Shown here in pieces: positions 1-9,621 of a stretch of DNA of 64,000 nt (positions are counted from its first letter, which is position 1; the number at the start of each line of letters is the position of its first letter). Made by a program: the position numbers and the translations under genes. The stretch is from positions 62,001-126,000 of the forward strand of contig JAOPGA020001124.1 of the NCBI GenBank assembly GCA_026419775.2. Reading direction: 5' to 3'. The DNA is from Acrasis kona (lineage: Eukaryota; Heterolobosea; Eutetramitea; Acrasida; Acrasidae). Under the pieces are notes generated by a model. That model did no database searches. It had not been told where the DNA came from and was given only the letters and a program-made list of their open reading frames with translations.

Positions 1-299
1 TAATTAATTTGATTAATCAGATTAAAATTTTGCGTAAAATTACTCAACTAGGATGTTAATTTCTCTTTCGTTTCTCATGAACATTGAACATCGCTTATAG
101 CCGCTACGCAAGCAATAAATAGCAGAGTGCTACCTATAATCCAAGAAAAATCAAAGCTTGCAACAAAAGATGAATATTTCTGGCCAAATTTAGGTTTTTG
201 ATTAGACTTGTTGTAATTAATTGATTTCCGTAGACGAATCCAAGTAAGCGGAAGGTCAATCATAACGTTTACATGAAACTCTGACCATGATGTTCTTTT

Positions 300-862
300 C
301 TCTATTCCAGGCTCAGGATGAGGTGAACAACATCATCACTTGAGATAATTTTTGTAATCCCAAACAGCACATATTTCCTAGGTAGCTGCTGGTTGTGCCA
401 TTGTGACTCGTCTCCTATGAATGTGGCCTCCCCTAATTCAAACCATTGTCCACAATAGTGACTATATCGCTATCAACAGTTGCATTTGGTGTATATGTAA
501 CCTTCCTGCGCTTTGGAGTGTGTTGTTGCTCAGGGGCCTACCTCTTTACAATTTTTGATTTGTTGCCATAAAAGTTGGTAGATCACCTTCGTCTTCGTTT
601 AATTGGTGTTATTGAGTTGGCATCTTCGGCGTCAATTTGTTCCTCCTCAACCTAACCACACCCACTGTTGGATTTGCTTCCTCGGCATCATCTTGATTTG
701 TTTCAAAGTCCATTGAGTCGTTATAAACGTCGGCCCCTCCAAAAGTTGTGCTGATGGATTCTTGAGACGTGTTAACATCATCGTCACTTTCATCTCTACC
801 CTTATCCTTTGCAACATTCCTGGTGTTTAATTGAGCAACTAAGTACGACGACTACGTTTAGT
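300..862 (-). pseudogene. Decayed protein-coding gene of unknown family
   Basis: No intact gene covers this stretch, but the minus strand reads as coding-like protein in pieces. From about 860 down to 625 an open frame gives an acidic Ser/Asp/Glu-rich segment (DKGRDESDDDVNTSQES and onward). It then changes frame into VEEEQIDAEDANSITPIKRRRR-like sequence that ends in a stop. The same frame continues through two stops with KRRKVTYTPNATVDSDIVTI. A further frame change gives GEATFIGDESQWHNQQLPRK and FGITKIISSDDVVHLIL. Acidic runs next to KRRRR and KRRK clusters suggest a former nuclear protein. At least two frameshifts and two or three in-frame stops mean no single protein can be read. Multiple missed introns are an alternative, but I found no GT-AG pairs of normal size joining the pieces. 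Confidence 0.4.
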
Positions 863-1133
863 ATAATTTCGTTGCGTTTCTCCTTCTTCCGTCCTTCTCT
901 CCGTTGTTTAATTGTGCATTTGGTTTTTGGGCATTTCTTTTAATTAACTAAAGCACCAGTTTCAATACATTTCCAATTAGAAGCTCGAGGGTGGAGTTGT
1001 TGCGGACTTGATCCCGGTCTTTTGGAACTATTCATCAACTTTTACGTGTGGTGTTTGCGTGCATTCGCGGAGTTCGGATTGTAAATAGTTAATCCGAATA
1101 ACTTCGATCAACAACCAACAATTTTAAAAAACA

Positions 1134-2726
1134 ATGCCCATTGCCACTGATGCAAGAAAGCTCGACAATGTCACCGTAGTAGTACTTGGTGCATCTGGTG
1201 ATTTAGCCAAAAGAAAGATTTACCCTGCTTTATTCTCTTTATATCAAGAAGGGTACACTACTAAATTTCAACGATAATTAATCTCTCACTTTAGATTAAA
1301 ACCGAAAACCTGGACTATTATCGGCTATGCTAGGTCTGAATTAAGCGATGAGGATCTTAAAAAGCGTGTTACCCCATTCATGCCAAAACCCGACGGCAGA
1401 GACAGATCAAGCAGTAACAGCGTTCCACCAAGCCCAAACTCCACAGGACCCAAAAAGAAGGAGGAGCCATTGACTTTAGAACAAAAGCTTGAGAAATTCT
1501 TTGAGGACTGCCACTATGTACAAGGTTCATACGATGAACAGCAAGACTATGAGAGACTCAACAAAGAGATTGAAAAATATGAGGAAGGAAAGAAGAGTAA
1601 CAGATTGTTCTATTTGAGTTTGCCCCCAAATGTGTTTTTGGATGCCGCCAACAACCTTGGTGAATTCTGCAAAACTAAATCAGGAGGGTGGAACAGAATC
1701 GTTATTGAAAAACCCTTCGGTAGAGATCTTGCATCATTCCAAGAACTCAGCGAAGGTTTGAACAAGAGCTTCAACTCCCACGAAATTTACAGAATCGATC
1801 ACTTTGTTGGTAAAGAGGTTGTTCAAAACTTGAACGTCCTTCGATTTGCCAACGTCATTTTTGATCCTTTATGGCACAGATCAAACATCAAGTGCGTACA
1901 AATTATCTTCAAGGAACAGTTGGGTGTCGAAGGTAGAGGAGGCTACTTTGATCACTACGGAATGATTCGTGATGTTGTACAAAACCATTTGATGCAGATA
2001 TTGTGCTTGGTGTGCATGGAGCCACCAGTCAGTTTGTCTCCAGAGGACATTAACGCCGAGAAGATCAAACTATTAAAAGCCATCTCCAAGATTGATAAAG
2101 AAGACTTTGTGATTGGTCAGTACCGTGCCAAGAACATTTCTGGAAAAGAATACCCTGGCTACTTGGACGACGAGACAGTTGACAACAACTCCATAACAGA
2201 AACATTTGCTGCTTGTGTATTAAAGATCAAGAACCGTAGGTGGGATGGCGTTCCCATTTTGATGAAGGCTGGTAAAGCTTTGGATGAGAAAGTTCTTGAG
2301 GTACGCATTCAGTTCAAGGATGTTCCCGGTAACTTGTACACCGAGCACAAGGTGTCACCAAACGAACTCGTAATCCGCATCCAACCTGACGAGGCCATCT
2401 ACTTTAAGATTATGAACAAGATACCCGGGTATACTGACAGATTAACCGAGAGTTTATTGGACTTTACGTACAAGGACCAAAAGAAGAGCATTAACATTCC
2501 AGAAGCTTATGCTAGACTCATGTGCGACGTGTTAATTGGAAATGAGAACAATTTCATCAGCGAAGAGGAGTTGAGCTTGAGTTGGAAGATCTTTGACCCA
2601 GTTTTGGAACAAATGGAGAAACTTCACATGACTCCCGAACCTTACGCCTTCGGAAGTCGTGGTCCAGTGGAGGCAGACTATTTGGCTGCAAGACATGGAG
2701 TGAAATGGAGTGAAACCGAAAAATAA
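1134..2726 (+). CDS. G6PD: Glucose-6-phosphate 1-dehydrogenase
   Basis: First enzyme of the oxidative pentose phosphate pathway, oxidising glucose 6-phosphate with NADP+ to 6-phosphogluconolactone in the cytosol. Two exons, 1134-1252 and 1295-2726, with a 42-nt intron, give 516 residues. Exon 1 carries the dinucleotide-binding motif GASGDLAKRK near residue 19. Later come EKPFGRDL and the substrate-binding RIDHFVGKE (RIDHYLGKE in most homologues, so conservative changes). The rest is colinear with the family, ending near the KWSE region, at the usual family length of about 500. A Ser/Pro/Lys-rich insert (KPDGRDRSSSNSVPPSPN and following, about residues 70-100) interrupts the N-terminal domain and looks like a disordered loop. 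No targeting peptide is seen. Confidence 0.96.
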
Positions 2727-2822
2727 AAATACTGTTTAGTCAACTAACGATAATTTATATTAAACAACACCATTTATCATTTCAACATCCTTTTTTGAAG
2801 GAGAGCCTTTGTGTTTCTATAA

Positions 2823-5645
2823 ATGCCGTTGTATGGTGACCCACCTAAAGTTTTTGAACTACATACAATAAAATCAGACGGACAAAAATGGCCGCCTGAT
2901 AAACCCGTGTTCCATCATCCACTCACAGATGAGATTTTCGATGATTATGAGTACGTTAGTACAGATAAGTTCAACCTAACGATCAAAGAGAATATGCTAA
3001 TCGGGCCATACTTTATAAACAACCGGTGTGGACGTGTCAGACCACTGGCAAGAACAGATTAACTTTTGAACAGGCACTCAAAAGCGAGCGAGAACAACGA
3101 CATCTGGACAACATGTTCGAGCAGATTCCGGACTACATTTTAAAGCATGTTTGCAAGATGACGCAGCAAGGTAAACGAATTGCATATCATGTTAGTCATT
3201 ATTTGTAGCCAAATTAAATGAGACTTTGATGCAGTTAGTTGACAGAATTGATCGTTTCTTTAATCAAAACTACATTCAGGGCGAGGAACTATTTTGTGAG
3301 TTGAGCAACCTGTAAGATCGTTGTTTTCTTTAAAATTAATGTCATACGATAGAGTTAAAGTCAGAGTTAATCAAATTTTGGGGAAAAGATTTAACAGCAA
3401 GGGTAGGGAGGAGTTATTTCCCGTAGATGTTAACTACGATTCTAGTCAGGACCCTTTCACTCTGTTTGAAGTACACATTCTAAACGGCACACAATCGCTT
3501 GAAATAGTCCCAAAGAATTTACTGCTAAGACAAAACACATCCTTGATATCAAAAATTGTTCTTTTCCAATTCTTGCAGACACACACCACACAAGCTGGAA
3601 ACATTAGAGTGTTAAAGCCAGAACTTTTACAATACTTTCTCAAGGTAACGAACCATAACGGGTCAGTCAGGACCGCCAACCATCATGCCAAAACAATGAT
3701 TGTCGACCTGACCGCAGATGATGACGACGTCACAATGATACAAACACATACCAACAACAATGTGGCAGCGGAAAAGCAATCACACGCCCACTCAGATCAG
3801 GTCATGATCAATCAAGAGGATCCGCCGGCAGCATCACAAAGCACAAGAGGCAGCAGTTCACAACACACATTAATACCCGACCATGAACTTTCTAACCACA
3901 GGGATCCATCTAAAAGTGACTCCGAAAAACCTCCCTATGCACAAGATCACATTTGCGTGTCGCTGCCCTTCAGCAACATGAGCGAAGCACTCAACATTTG
4001 GGCCTTTTGTTACACATTCAGGAAGGTTCTATTCTTATATCCGTTCCCATTCAGCGACTTTCAAAAATCACTTTTATCCGACGAACCCATCAACCCAATC
4101 ATACATTCCACATTATCGAGCTTAATCATTTTCATGATGAGCGACAACAAGACCACATTAAAGAGCGACATTCACAAGTGCATGAATCGCATGAAGAAGA
4201 GTTTTAACGAATCACATCAACACCTGAGAACATTGGACATTAATTCGAGACGATCGGACGTTAATTTAGACGCCCTCATCTACGTTTCAAAATACGATAT
4301 CACTCTCATGTTGTTCGAATACGTCAAGGTGTTCATTCCAGAATTAGAATCAATCATTTTGGATCAACATCAATCAAGAATCACCAATCCAACCGATTAC
4401 CTCAACATTCGCGATCCCTATCACTCTGCACCTGCAAGCGACAAGTTACACATTTTGGCCCATCTCATCAATCGGTGTCTACAGTTACAAATCACAAGGG
4501 ACTTTATAGACGATAGCATCGAAAAGAAGAGAAACTTTGAAAAGGAATGGAAACAATTCGATCGAGATGAAAATGCAAAAATTTCAAACATTCCCAAAGA
4601 AGATGTGACGCGATCCTTCTTGTTACAAGAAATGAAAACATCAAAAGCAGAGAGACACAAATCACATCAAAAAACAATTTTATTCGATTTGGAAATTAGA
4701 CACATGCCATTAGGAATGGATCGATTCGAAAACATTTATTGGTACTTCCCAGGTGGATTCCAAGGTTGTTTGTTGGTACAATCTACGTCTCAACATTGGC
4801 ACGCATGCGACCAAATCGTCGATCTCATGAGATGGTTGGACAGGAGAGGCATCAACGAGAGTTTGTTATTTGATAAATTATCAATTGTAAATGAATACCT
4901 GATTCGAGAAATTAACATTTTGAAAAATGGTGGAACTCATCTTGAACCTCCCGTTGTAACTCCACCTTCTACTGTTCCCAGCACCGTCCCTGCTTCTGTC
5001 GATGCTAAAGAAGAAGAGAAGAAGGATGTACAACAAGATGTGGAATTGAAGGAAGAAACTGAACAACAAGTGGTGGTGACGAATGATGAGAAACGAGAAG
5101 AGAACGTGAAGCATGAAGATAACACACAAACAAGAAGAAGGCGGAAAAGATTTTTGAATGGAAAATCAAATTCGAATGGAAATGTTGATTCGTCATCGAC
5201 CCCTGCGACGCCGACTGCACGGGTTTCTCCGGTACCTACAGATCTGTTGGAAAGCGAAGATAAAGAACAAAGAAGGTCTGTTCGTTTGAAAGAAAAGAAA
5301 TCTTCTTCTTCTTCATTTACTACATTTGAAGAACAGTATCAGAGCGGGTCTAATGGTCAATCTAATAAACGATCTACAAGAGATCGGAAAAAGAAGAATC
5401 TTGATGATCTTGATGAGGAACCTCCGAAGAAAATTGTAAAAAAAAATCCTGTTGTGAGTGAGAGTGAGAGCAGTAGTTCTGAAGAAGAGCAGGAGGAAAA
5501 GATTTTGGTGCGATTCGATCAGATTGAATTTTTACCTTGTGAAGTGAATGAGAATAGTTTTAAAAAGTATGTTAATTATTGGGAACCTGATGTAAATGAG
5601 GTGGGAGAGGAGGATAGTAGCGATGATGAAGATGATAAATTATAA
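2823..5645 (+). CDS. ACF1/BAZ1-like WAC-DDT-WHIM chromatin remodelling subunit
   Basis: Likely non-catalytic partner of an ISWI ATPase, acting on nucleosome spacing in the nucleus. Exons 2823-2950, 2989-3170, 3209-3311 and 3353-5645 (introns of 38, 38 and 41 nt) give 901 residues. The N-terminus is a clear WAC domain: it opens MPLYGDPPKVFELH, and the first junction restores FDDYEEYANRAILYKQ running into VWTCQTTGKNRLTFEQAL. After a disordered stretch, a DDT domain starts near residue 346 (SEALNIWAFCYTFRKVL). A WHIM-type motif, RHMPLGMDRFENIYWYF, follows near residue 585. The C-terminal 230 residues are charged, with KKRR clusters and an acidic tail. No bromodomain or PHD finger is visible, so it is shorter than animal ACF1/WSTF. 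Domain identity is strong; the partner is inferred from the family. Confidence 0.85.
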
Positions 5646-5718
5646 TTTTTAAAACATATCATTGTATTTTTGTTCTGGTTTCTTGTTGAACTTTAAGATT
5701 TTGTTGTCAACCTTGACA

Positions 5719-6576
5719 ATGTTGGGATTTGCATATGCAGATGAACACCTGATTGATGAGGATTTGAAATGTGTTCAATGTTCATCACCATTAGTTAATC
5801 CAGTCGAGGCTTCATGTGGATGTTTGTTTTGCTCAGACTGTCTTTCCGTTCGCATGCAGAGACCGAACAGTAACGCCTGCCCCAAATGCAGGTCTAGACT
5901 GCAGAGAATACCCAACAATTCGGAGGTGGATTATGAGATTGTCTTGTTGTTGAACAGACTCGTTGTAAATTGTACATTATGTTCTGTGCAAATGACAAGA
6001 GAACAATACAATCATCATCGTTGTCCAATTTATTGCCCTATGCAGTGTGGAAATCTTATACATGGAAATTCAGTAGAGCATCACAATAATGTATGTCCTA
6101 ACGTTGTGATTCGTTGCCCAGCATCAGATCTTGGTTGCAACTGGATCAACAAGAAGAGTCTTTTGGAGCAACATGCAGTTAATTGTCATTGTTGTGCCAA
6201 CTTAATGAATTTGAGGAGTGGGAGCGATATAACGTTAATACAAGACAAACAGAAAATATTTGAAAATCAAAAGCACATGGATTTGATAAGAGATAAAATG
6301 CGTGACCTTCAACTGAAGGCCAAACAACGATTTGGAATTTTCGTCAAGACGGTTTCTGGTAGAACTATTGTGGTTGAAGTTGTAGATGAAGATACAGTCG
6401 AGGCATTAAAGCACAAGATTGCAGCTAAAGATTCAATACCTGTTAGGGAACAACGATTAATTTACTCTGGGAAGCAGCTTGAAAATCATAAAAAATTAAA
6501 AGATTATAAAATTGAGAGGGACTGCACAATTCATGTTGTATTAAGTTTGCTGAGTTCTTGCTACAAAAAATCCTAG
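5719..6576 (+). CDS. RING / TRAF-type zinc finger / ubiquitin-like fusion protein
   Basis: Probable E3 ubiquitin ligase of 285 residues, single exon. Residues 18-60 form a RING-like finger (CVQC, then CGCLFCSDC, then CPKC) in which the usual CGH is CGC, so the canonical His ligand is replaced by Cys. Residues about 75-165 hold Cys/His-rich TRAF-type fingers (CTLC, HHRCPIYCPMQCG, HHNNVCPN, CPASDLGCNW). A short helical segment follows. Residues 205-279 are a clear ubiquitin-like domain (FVKTVSGRTIVVEV, QRLIYSGKQLEN). It ends in LLSSCYKKS rather than a di-glycine, so it is not expected to be conjugated. I took the ATG at 5719, 73 nt after the upstream gene; the frame is open further 5' but without an ATG. 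A catalytic role is inferred from the RING. Confidence 0.85.
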   Translation: MLGFAYADEHLIDEDLKCVQCSSPLVNPVEASCGCLFCSDCLSVRMQRPNSNACPKCRSRLQRIPNNSEVDYEIVLLLNRLVVNCTLCSVQMTREQYNHHRCPIYCPMQCGNLIHGNSVEHHNNVCPNVVIRCPASDLGCNWINKKSLLEQHAVNCHCCANLMNLRSGSDITLIQDKQKIFENQKHMDLIRDKMRDLQLKAKQRFGIFVKTVSGRTIVVEVVDEDTVEALKHKIAAKDSIPVREQRLIYSGKQLENHKKLKDYKIERDCTIHVVLSLLSSCYKKS

Positions 6577-6927
6577 TTATTGTTAAATTTGAATACAGAT
6601 TGTCGTTAATCCTTTCATTCTAATCATCAAAATGGTTGGGAAAAGTTATAAAAGTCTTATGTACTTGCAATGACCACAAGATGTGAATAAAAGATTTATT
6701 CTTTGTAAGGTGTTTTATCATGGGCCTGGTATCGGAAGACTTGAAACATCTCTTCCTTATTATCTCAATTACATGCTTCACCTAGTCTTGTTACAGCATG
6801 CTGTTTGCCTTCATTTTTGATTGATTTAGCGCTAAACGTCGTTCGCTTGATCATATGTGATAAACAAAAAAGTCAACGCGTTGTAAGTTGTGAATTGCCC
6901 TTGGTCTAAAAACAGAAATCATCAAAA
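6577..6927. other. Intergenic region, no gene seen
   Basis: A/T-rich spacer of 351 nt between two plus-strand genes. It must hold the 3' end of the RING/UBL gene and the promoter of the next one. A tiny frame starting near 6631 is too short to call. Confidence 0.5.
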
Positions 6928-7941
6928 ATGAAGGGAGAGAGCACGAACAGTGGAATAGACGTGAACATCGCATCAGAAATCGAATATCAAGATAGTCATT
7001 CACAAGTTCTGTCCAACATCGTGGACATGTTAAATGACGAGAGGAACTTTTGGCTTCATAATATGAAATCTAAAACAGCTCAATATATAAGAGAATATTT
7101 ATTTTGCATACCTTTGTTGATCGAATATGTCGAGAACAAGAACCCAGAGGGCTATGTGATTGTATTTAGAAAACACAACATAACAGTCGCGGGAATTTCA
7201 AAATGTTTTTATCGGTCTGGTAGTGGGGTCGATAAGAGAAGAAACAGAGCAAAAAACTTGCTACAAAGCGTATCAGACTACATGATTTGCCAACTAGATA
7301 AACGTGAAATCACACAAGAATCACGAAGCACAACATTCACAAACGAAAGTGCTAATGATGTTATAACAGGAAAAAACGTTCCACCAGGCGTAAGCTTCAA
7401 AATACCGAGTCTCGAGAGTGTCATATTCGACGAACAAGGAGCAGCAAAGATATCTTTTGGAGACCCCGTAAGAAAGGGAAGTGCTCAATACCTTCCACAA
7501 ATCACTCCAGTCCCACCCTCTAAGCAGAGTCCTACAAATGTCGCGCAACCCGCTAAGCATAGTCCCACAAATGTCGCATCAGCACTGCCCTATCTTAGAG
7601 ATTTTCGTGTTTATCAACCAGATGCAGCGCAGTTCAGGCCATCACCTGTCACAAATGCATCTCCACCGTTTTATACTTTTGATTTTCAAATACCGCAAGT
7701 AACGCGTCTTTTTCCTTTAGATAATGCAACCTCGACACCCATGAACACACCGTCAAAAGGAAGTCAACCGATCCCAACGCAGACAATGAATGATCAACAA
7801 ACACTTTTTGAAGCGTCCATTAATGCATTCATAAATAGATCGTTGCCCCCCTCTGACAACGTACAAAATGCTTTGGAAGCCTGTACAAACGTAAAAGATG
7901 AGGTGCTTGATTTAAATAGTGATTATGTAGAACAAGACTAA
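6928..7941 (+). CDS. Hypothetical protein, helical N-terminus with disordered tail
   Basis: Not recognised. A 337-residue single-exon frame starting at an ATG after an A-rich stretch. Residues 20-135 look folded and mostly helical (VDMLNDERNFWLHNMKSK, YIREYLFCIPLLIEYV, GYVIVFRKHNITVAGISKCF). The rest is Pro/Ser/Thr/Gln-rich and probably disordered. It includes a short tandem repeat in which SPTNVA appears twice after K-Q and K-H. No membrane segment, signal peptide or metal-binding motif. The conserved-looking N-terminus beside a low-complexity tail resembles regulatory proteins, but no function can be assigned. Confidence 0.7.
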   Translation: MKGESTNSGIDVNIASEIEYQDSHSQVLSNIVDMLNDERNFWLHNMKSKTAQYIREYLFCIPLLIEYVENKNPEGYVIVFRKHNITVAGISKCFYRSGSGVDKRRNRAKNLLQSVSDYMICQLDKREITQESRSTTFTNESANDVITGKNVPPGVSFKIPSLESVIFDEQGAAKISFGDPVRKGSAQYLPQITPVPPSKQSPTNVAQPAKHSPTNVASALPYLRDFRVYQPDAAQFRPSPVTNASPPFYTFDFQIPQVTRLFPLDNATSTPMNTPSKGSQPIPTQTMNDQQTLFEASINAFINRSLPPSDNVQNALEACTNVKDEVLDLNSDYVEQD

Positions 7942-8014
7942 TAAATATGATTTTGCACTTTTCCTGTAAAAATGTATAAAACAGTGTTTGTCCAATTCAA
8001 TGTTTATTTGGATA

Positions 8015-8682
8015 TTATACTTTGCGGGAGTGGATAGCCTCAAACAGTTCAACAATCGAGGGAGTTGTGATTTTGGCCGATGAGGCTTTGATGGTGGTAG
8101 TGTTTGATGGTGTTACTTGCGCAACGAGCGGTAGGAATCTTTCAAGCTCTTTGACAACCTCCGCGTCAGAATCCACATACAAGTGTGGCTCTATTTGTCT
8201 TGCAATCGCAATCTTTCCTCGATCAGTCTCGCAGAACAGTATTTTGTTTTCGTTTAAACCTGCATCAATTATCGAACTGCCATCAGCAGTGGACGACTTG
8301 ACAGTTGAGGATATGATCTTTTCCTGTTCGTCAGAAGTCACTTTTGCGACGAGGTATAAATCACATTCTTTGGCAAGAGTGAATAAAAGTTTCAAATGTT
8401 CTTCTTTTATTGCCTGCAAATTATCCTCCATGAAAGTCTGCAAAGTTAATTAAAATTAAAATTAAAACTTACATTTATCAACAAAACAATTTTCCAGTTA
8501 GAATAAAAGAAGTTTTTTTTGCTCACTTGCTTGCCTCCTGTTGAGTTGTTGCTGTTGTTGTTGTTTCGGTTATCTTGTCCATTTCTTTGCCTGTTGTTAT
8601 TCTGATTGTTCCCTGATGTTAGGTATACCAAAATAATGGGTGCAAATCCCAACAATAGCACGATAAACCACCCCACTGACAT
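8015..8682 (-). CDS. PEX22: PEX22-like peroxisomal membrane protein
   Basis: PEX22 anchors the ubiquitin-conjugating enzyme PEX4 at the peroxisomal membrane and activates it for recycling of import receptors. Two exons, 8473-8682 and 8015-8437, with a 35-nt intron, give 210 residues. Residues 3-21 are a single N-terminal membrane segment (VGWFIVLLLGFAPIILVYL). An Asn-rich linker (about 24-48) leads to a soluble domain carrying family-like patterns: KECDLYLVAKV, NKILFCETDRG, RQIEPHLYVDSDAEVV and ELERFLPLV. Gene order and topology (TM, linker, cytosolic domain) match PEX22 of plants. Its start codon lies 35 bp from that of the divergently transcribed ATG13-like gene. The family is fast evolving, so the call rests on the motif pattern. 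Confidence 0.72.
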
Positions 8683-8717
8683 GTTCGAATGTTGATATAA
8701 AAAATATTGTAAAGGAA
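8683..8717. promoter_or_regulatory. Shared 35-bp divergent promoter/5' region
   Basis: Only 35 bp separate the start codons of the PEX22-like gene (minus) and the ATG13-like gene (plus). Both 5' untranslated regions and core promoters must overlap here or extend into the opposite gene. I see no TATA-like element that can be assigned to either side with confidence. Confidence 0.5.
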
Positions 8718-9488
8718 ATGTTTACTTGGCAAGACACTACCCGAAAGTTTGCCGATGTAATACTGAATCATCGGATCAGATGGCCGGAAGCCGTGAGGAG
8801 AAAATCTAACAATCATGTAAGTCACAAAAAGCCCAATTATTGAAAGCCCATTTTTATGTAGTTGAATTTAGAGGTGGATGAAATAGAAACCATTGATGAC
8901 GATATGAAGAAGTCATTTGAAAGTATGAATGATACGAAGGTACTATTTATATGCATTAATGTAAGTGAGAACGGAGAACTGCGTTTGTTGGAACAGTGGC
9001 ACATCACTTGCGGCAAGACGTCGGAATATGATGATGCGGACATTAGTCAACTTTCAGTCTTAATGCGGTCTTTATATACTACCCTTTTATTATTACCAGC
9101 CAATGAGTTGTACCACAGGGGAAGGAAGCTTACATTCAACATATCAAACGTCGAAAACCGTACTTCTGTAGATCAAGATTTTACAAGGGCAGTCCTTAAT
9201 GCGAAAGCGTATAATGCAAATATAGTAGTACAATACAGAACAAATGTCACAAAATTCCTTCGCGCTCCCTATAGAAGCTTATCAGACCACATCAATCACG
9301 ACTACTTAAGTTCTACAGAAGCTACGCGTGTGATGAAGAGGATGCAAGTCGATACTGCTAAATTTAATGATAAAATAGACCAATCCATGTCTGTTGGCAT
9401 AAAGGGATCACAATCCTTCCACACCGTTCAGGATATGTCGGTAGAGTTTGCTCAGATCAGACAGAGGGCTGACCTTGTATTATTGTAA
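8718..9488 (+). CDS. ATG13: ATG13-like autophagy HORMA protein
   Basis: ATG13 is the HORMA-domain adaptor of the ATG1/ULK kinase complex that starts autophagosome formation. Exons 8718-8816 and 8862-9488 (intron 45 nt, GTAAGT to ATGTAG) give 241 residues. Exon 1 supplies TRKFADVILNHRIRWP, matching the start of ATG13 HORMA domains. Exon 2 has LRLLEQWHITC and the diagnostic LSVLMRSLYTTLLLLPANEL, then KLTFNI and FLRAPYRSL. The protein ends about 50 residues after the HORMA fold. The long disordered tail that binds ATG1 and ATG17/FIP200 in yeast and animals is therefore missing, or lies in an exon I cannot see. The start at 8718 is the only ATG giving the conserved first helix. Confidence 0.78.
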
Positions 9489-9621
9489 ATATACTTAAAT
9501 TACTCCACTCACCAACAGTTCTTACCTTTTTATTTCCAGATAGACACTATAGTGTCTCCGTGCTTATTTCACCAAGATCTTTCAGTTTCTGTTTTTGTAA
9601 CTGTTTACGCACCAATTAAAA

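Noticed and set aside
75..263. Minus-strand 62-codon frame ending in a hydrophobic segment (WIIGSTLLFIACVAAI)
   Set aside because: It could be a small membrane protein, but it is isolated, next to a decayed gene, and has no recognisable homologue pattern.
8022..8453. A 143-codon plus-strand frame antisense to the PEX22-like gene
   Set aside because: The minus strand carries the family motifs and a proper intron; the plus frame is a shadow.
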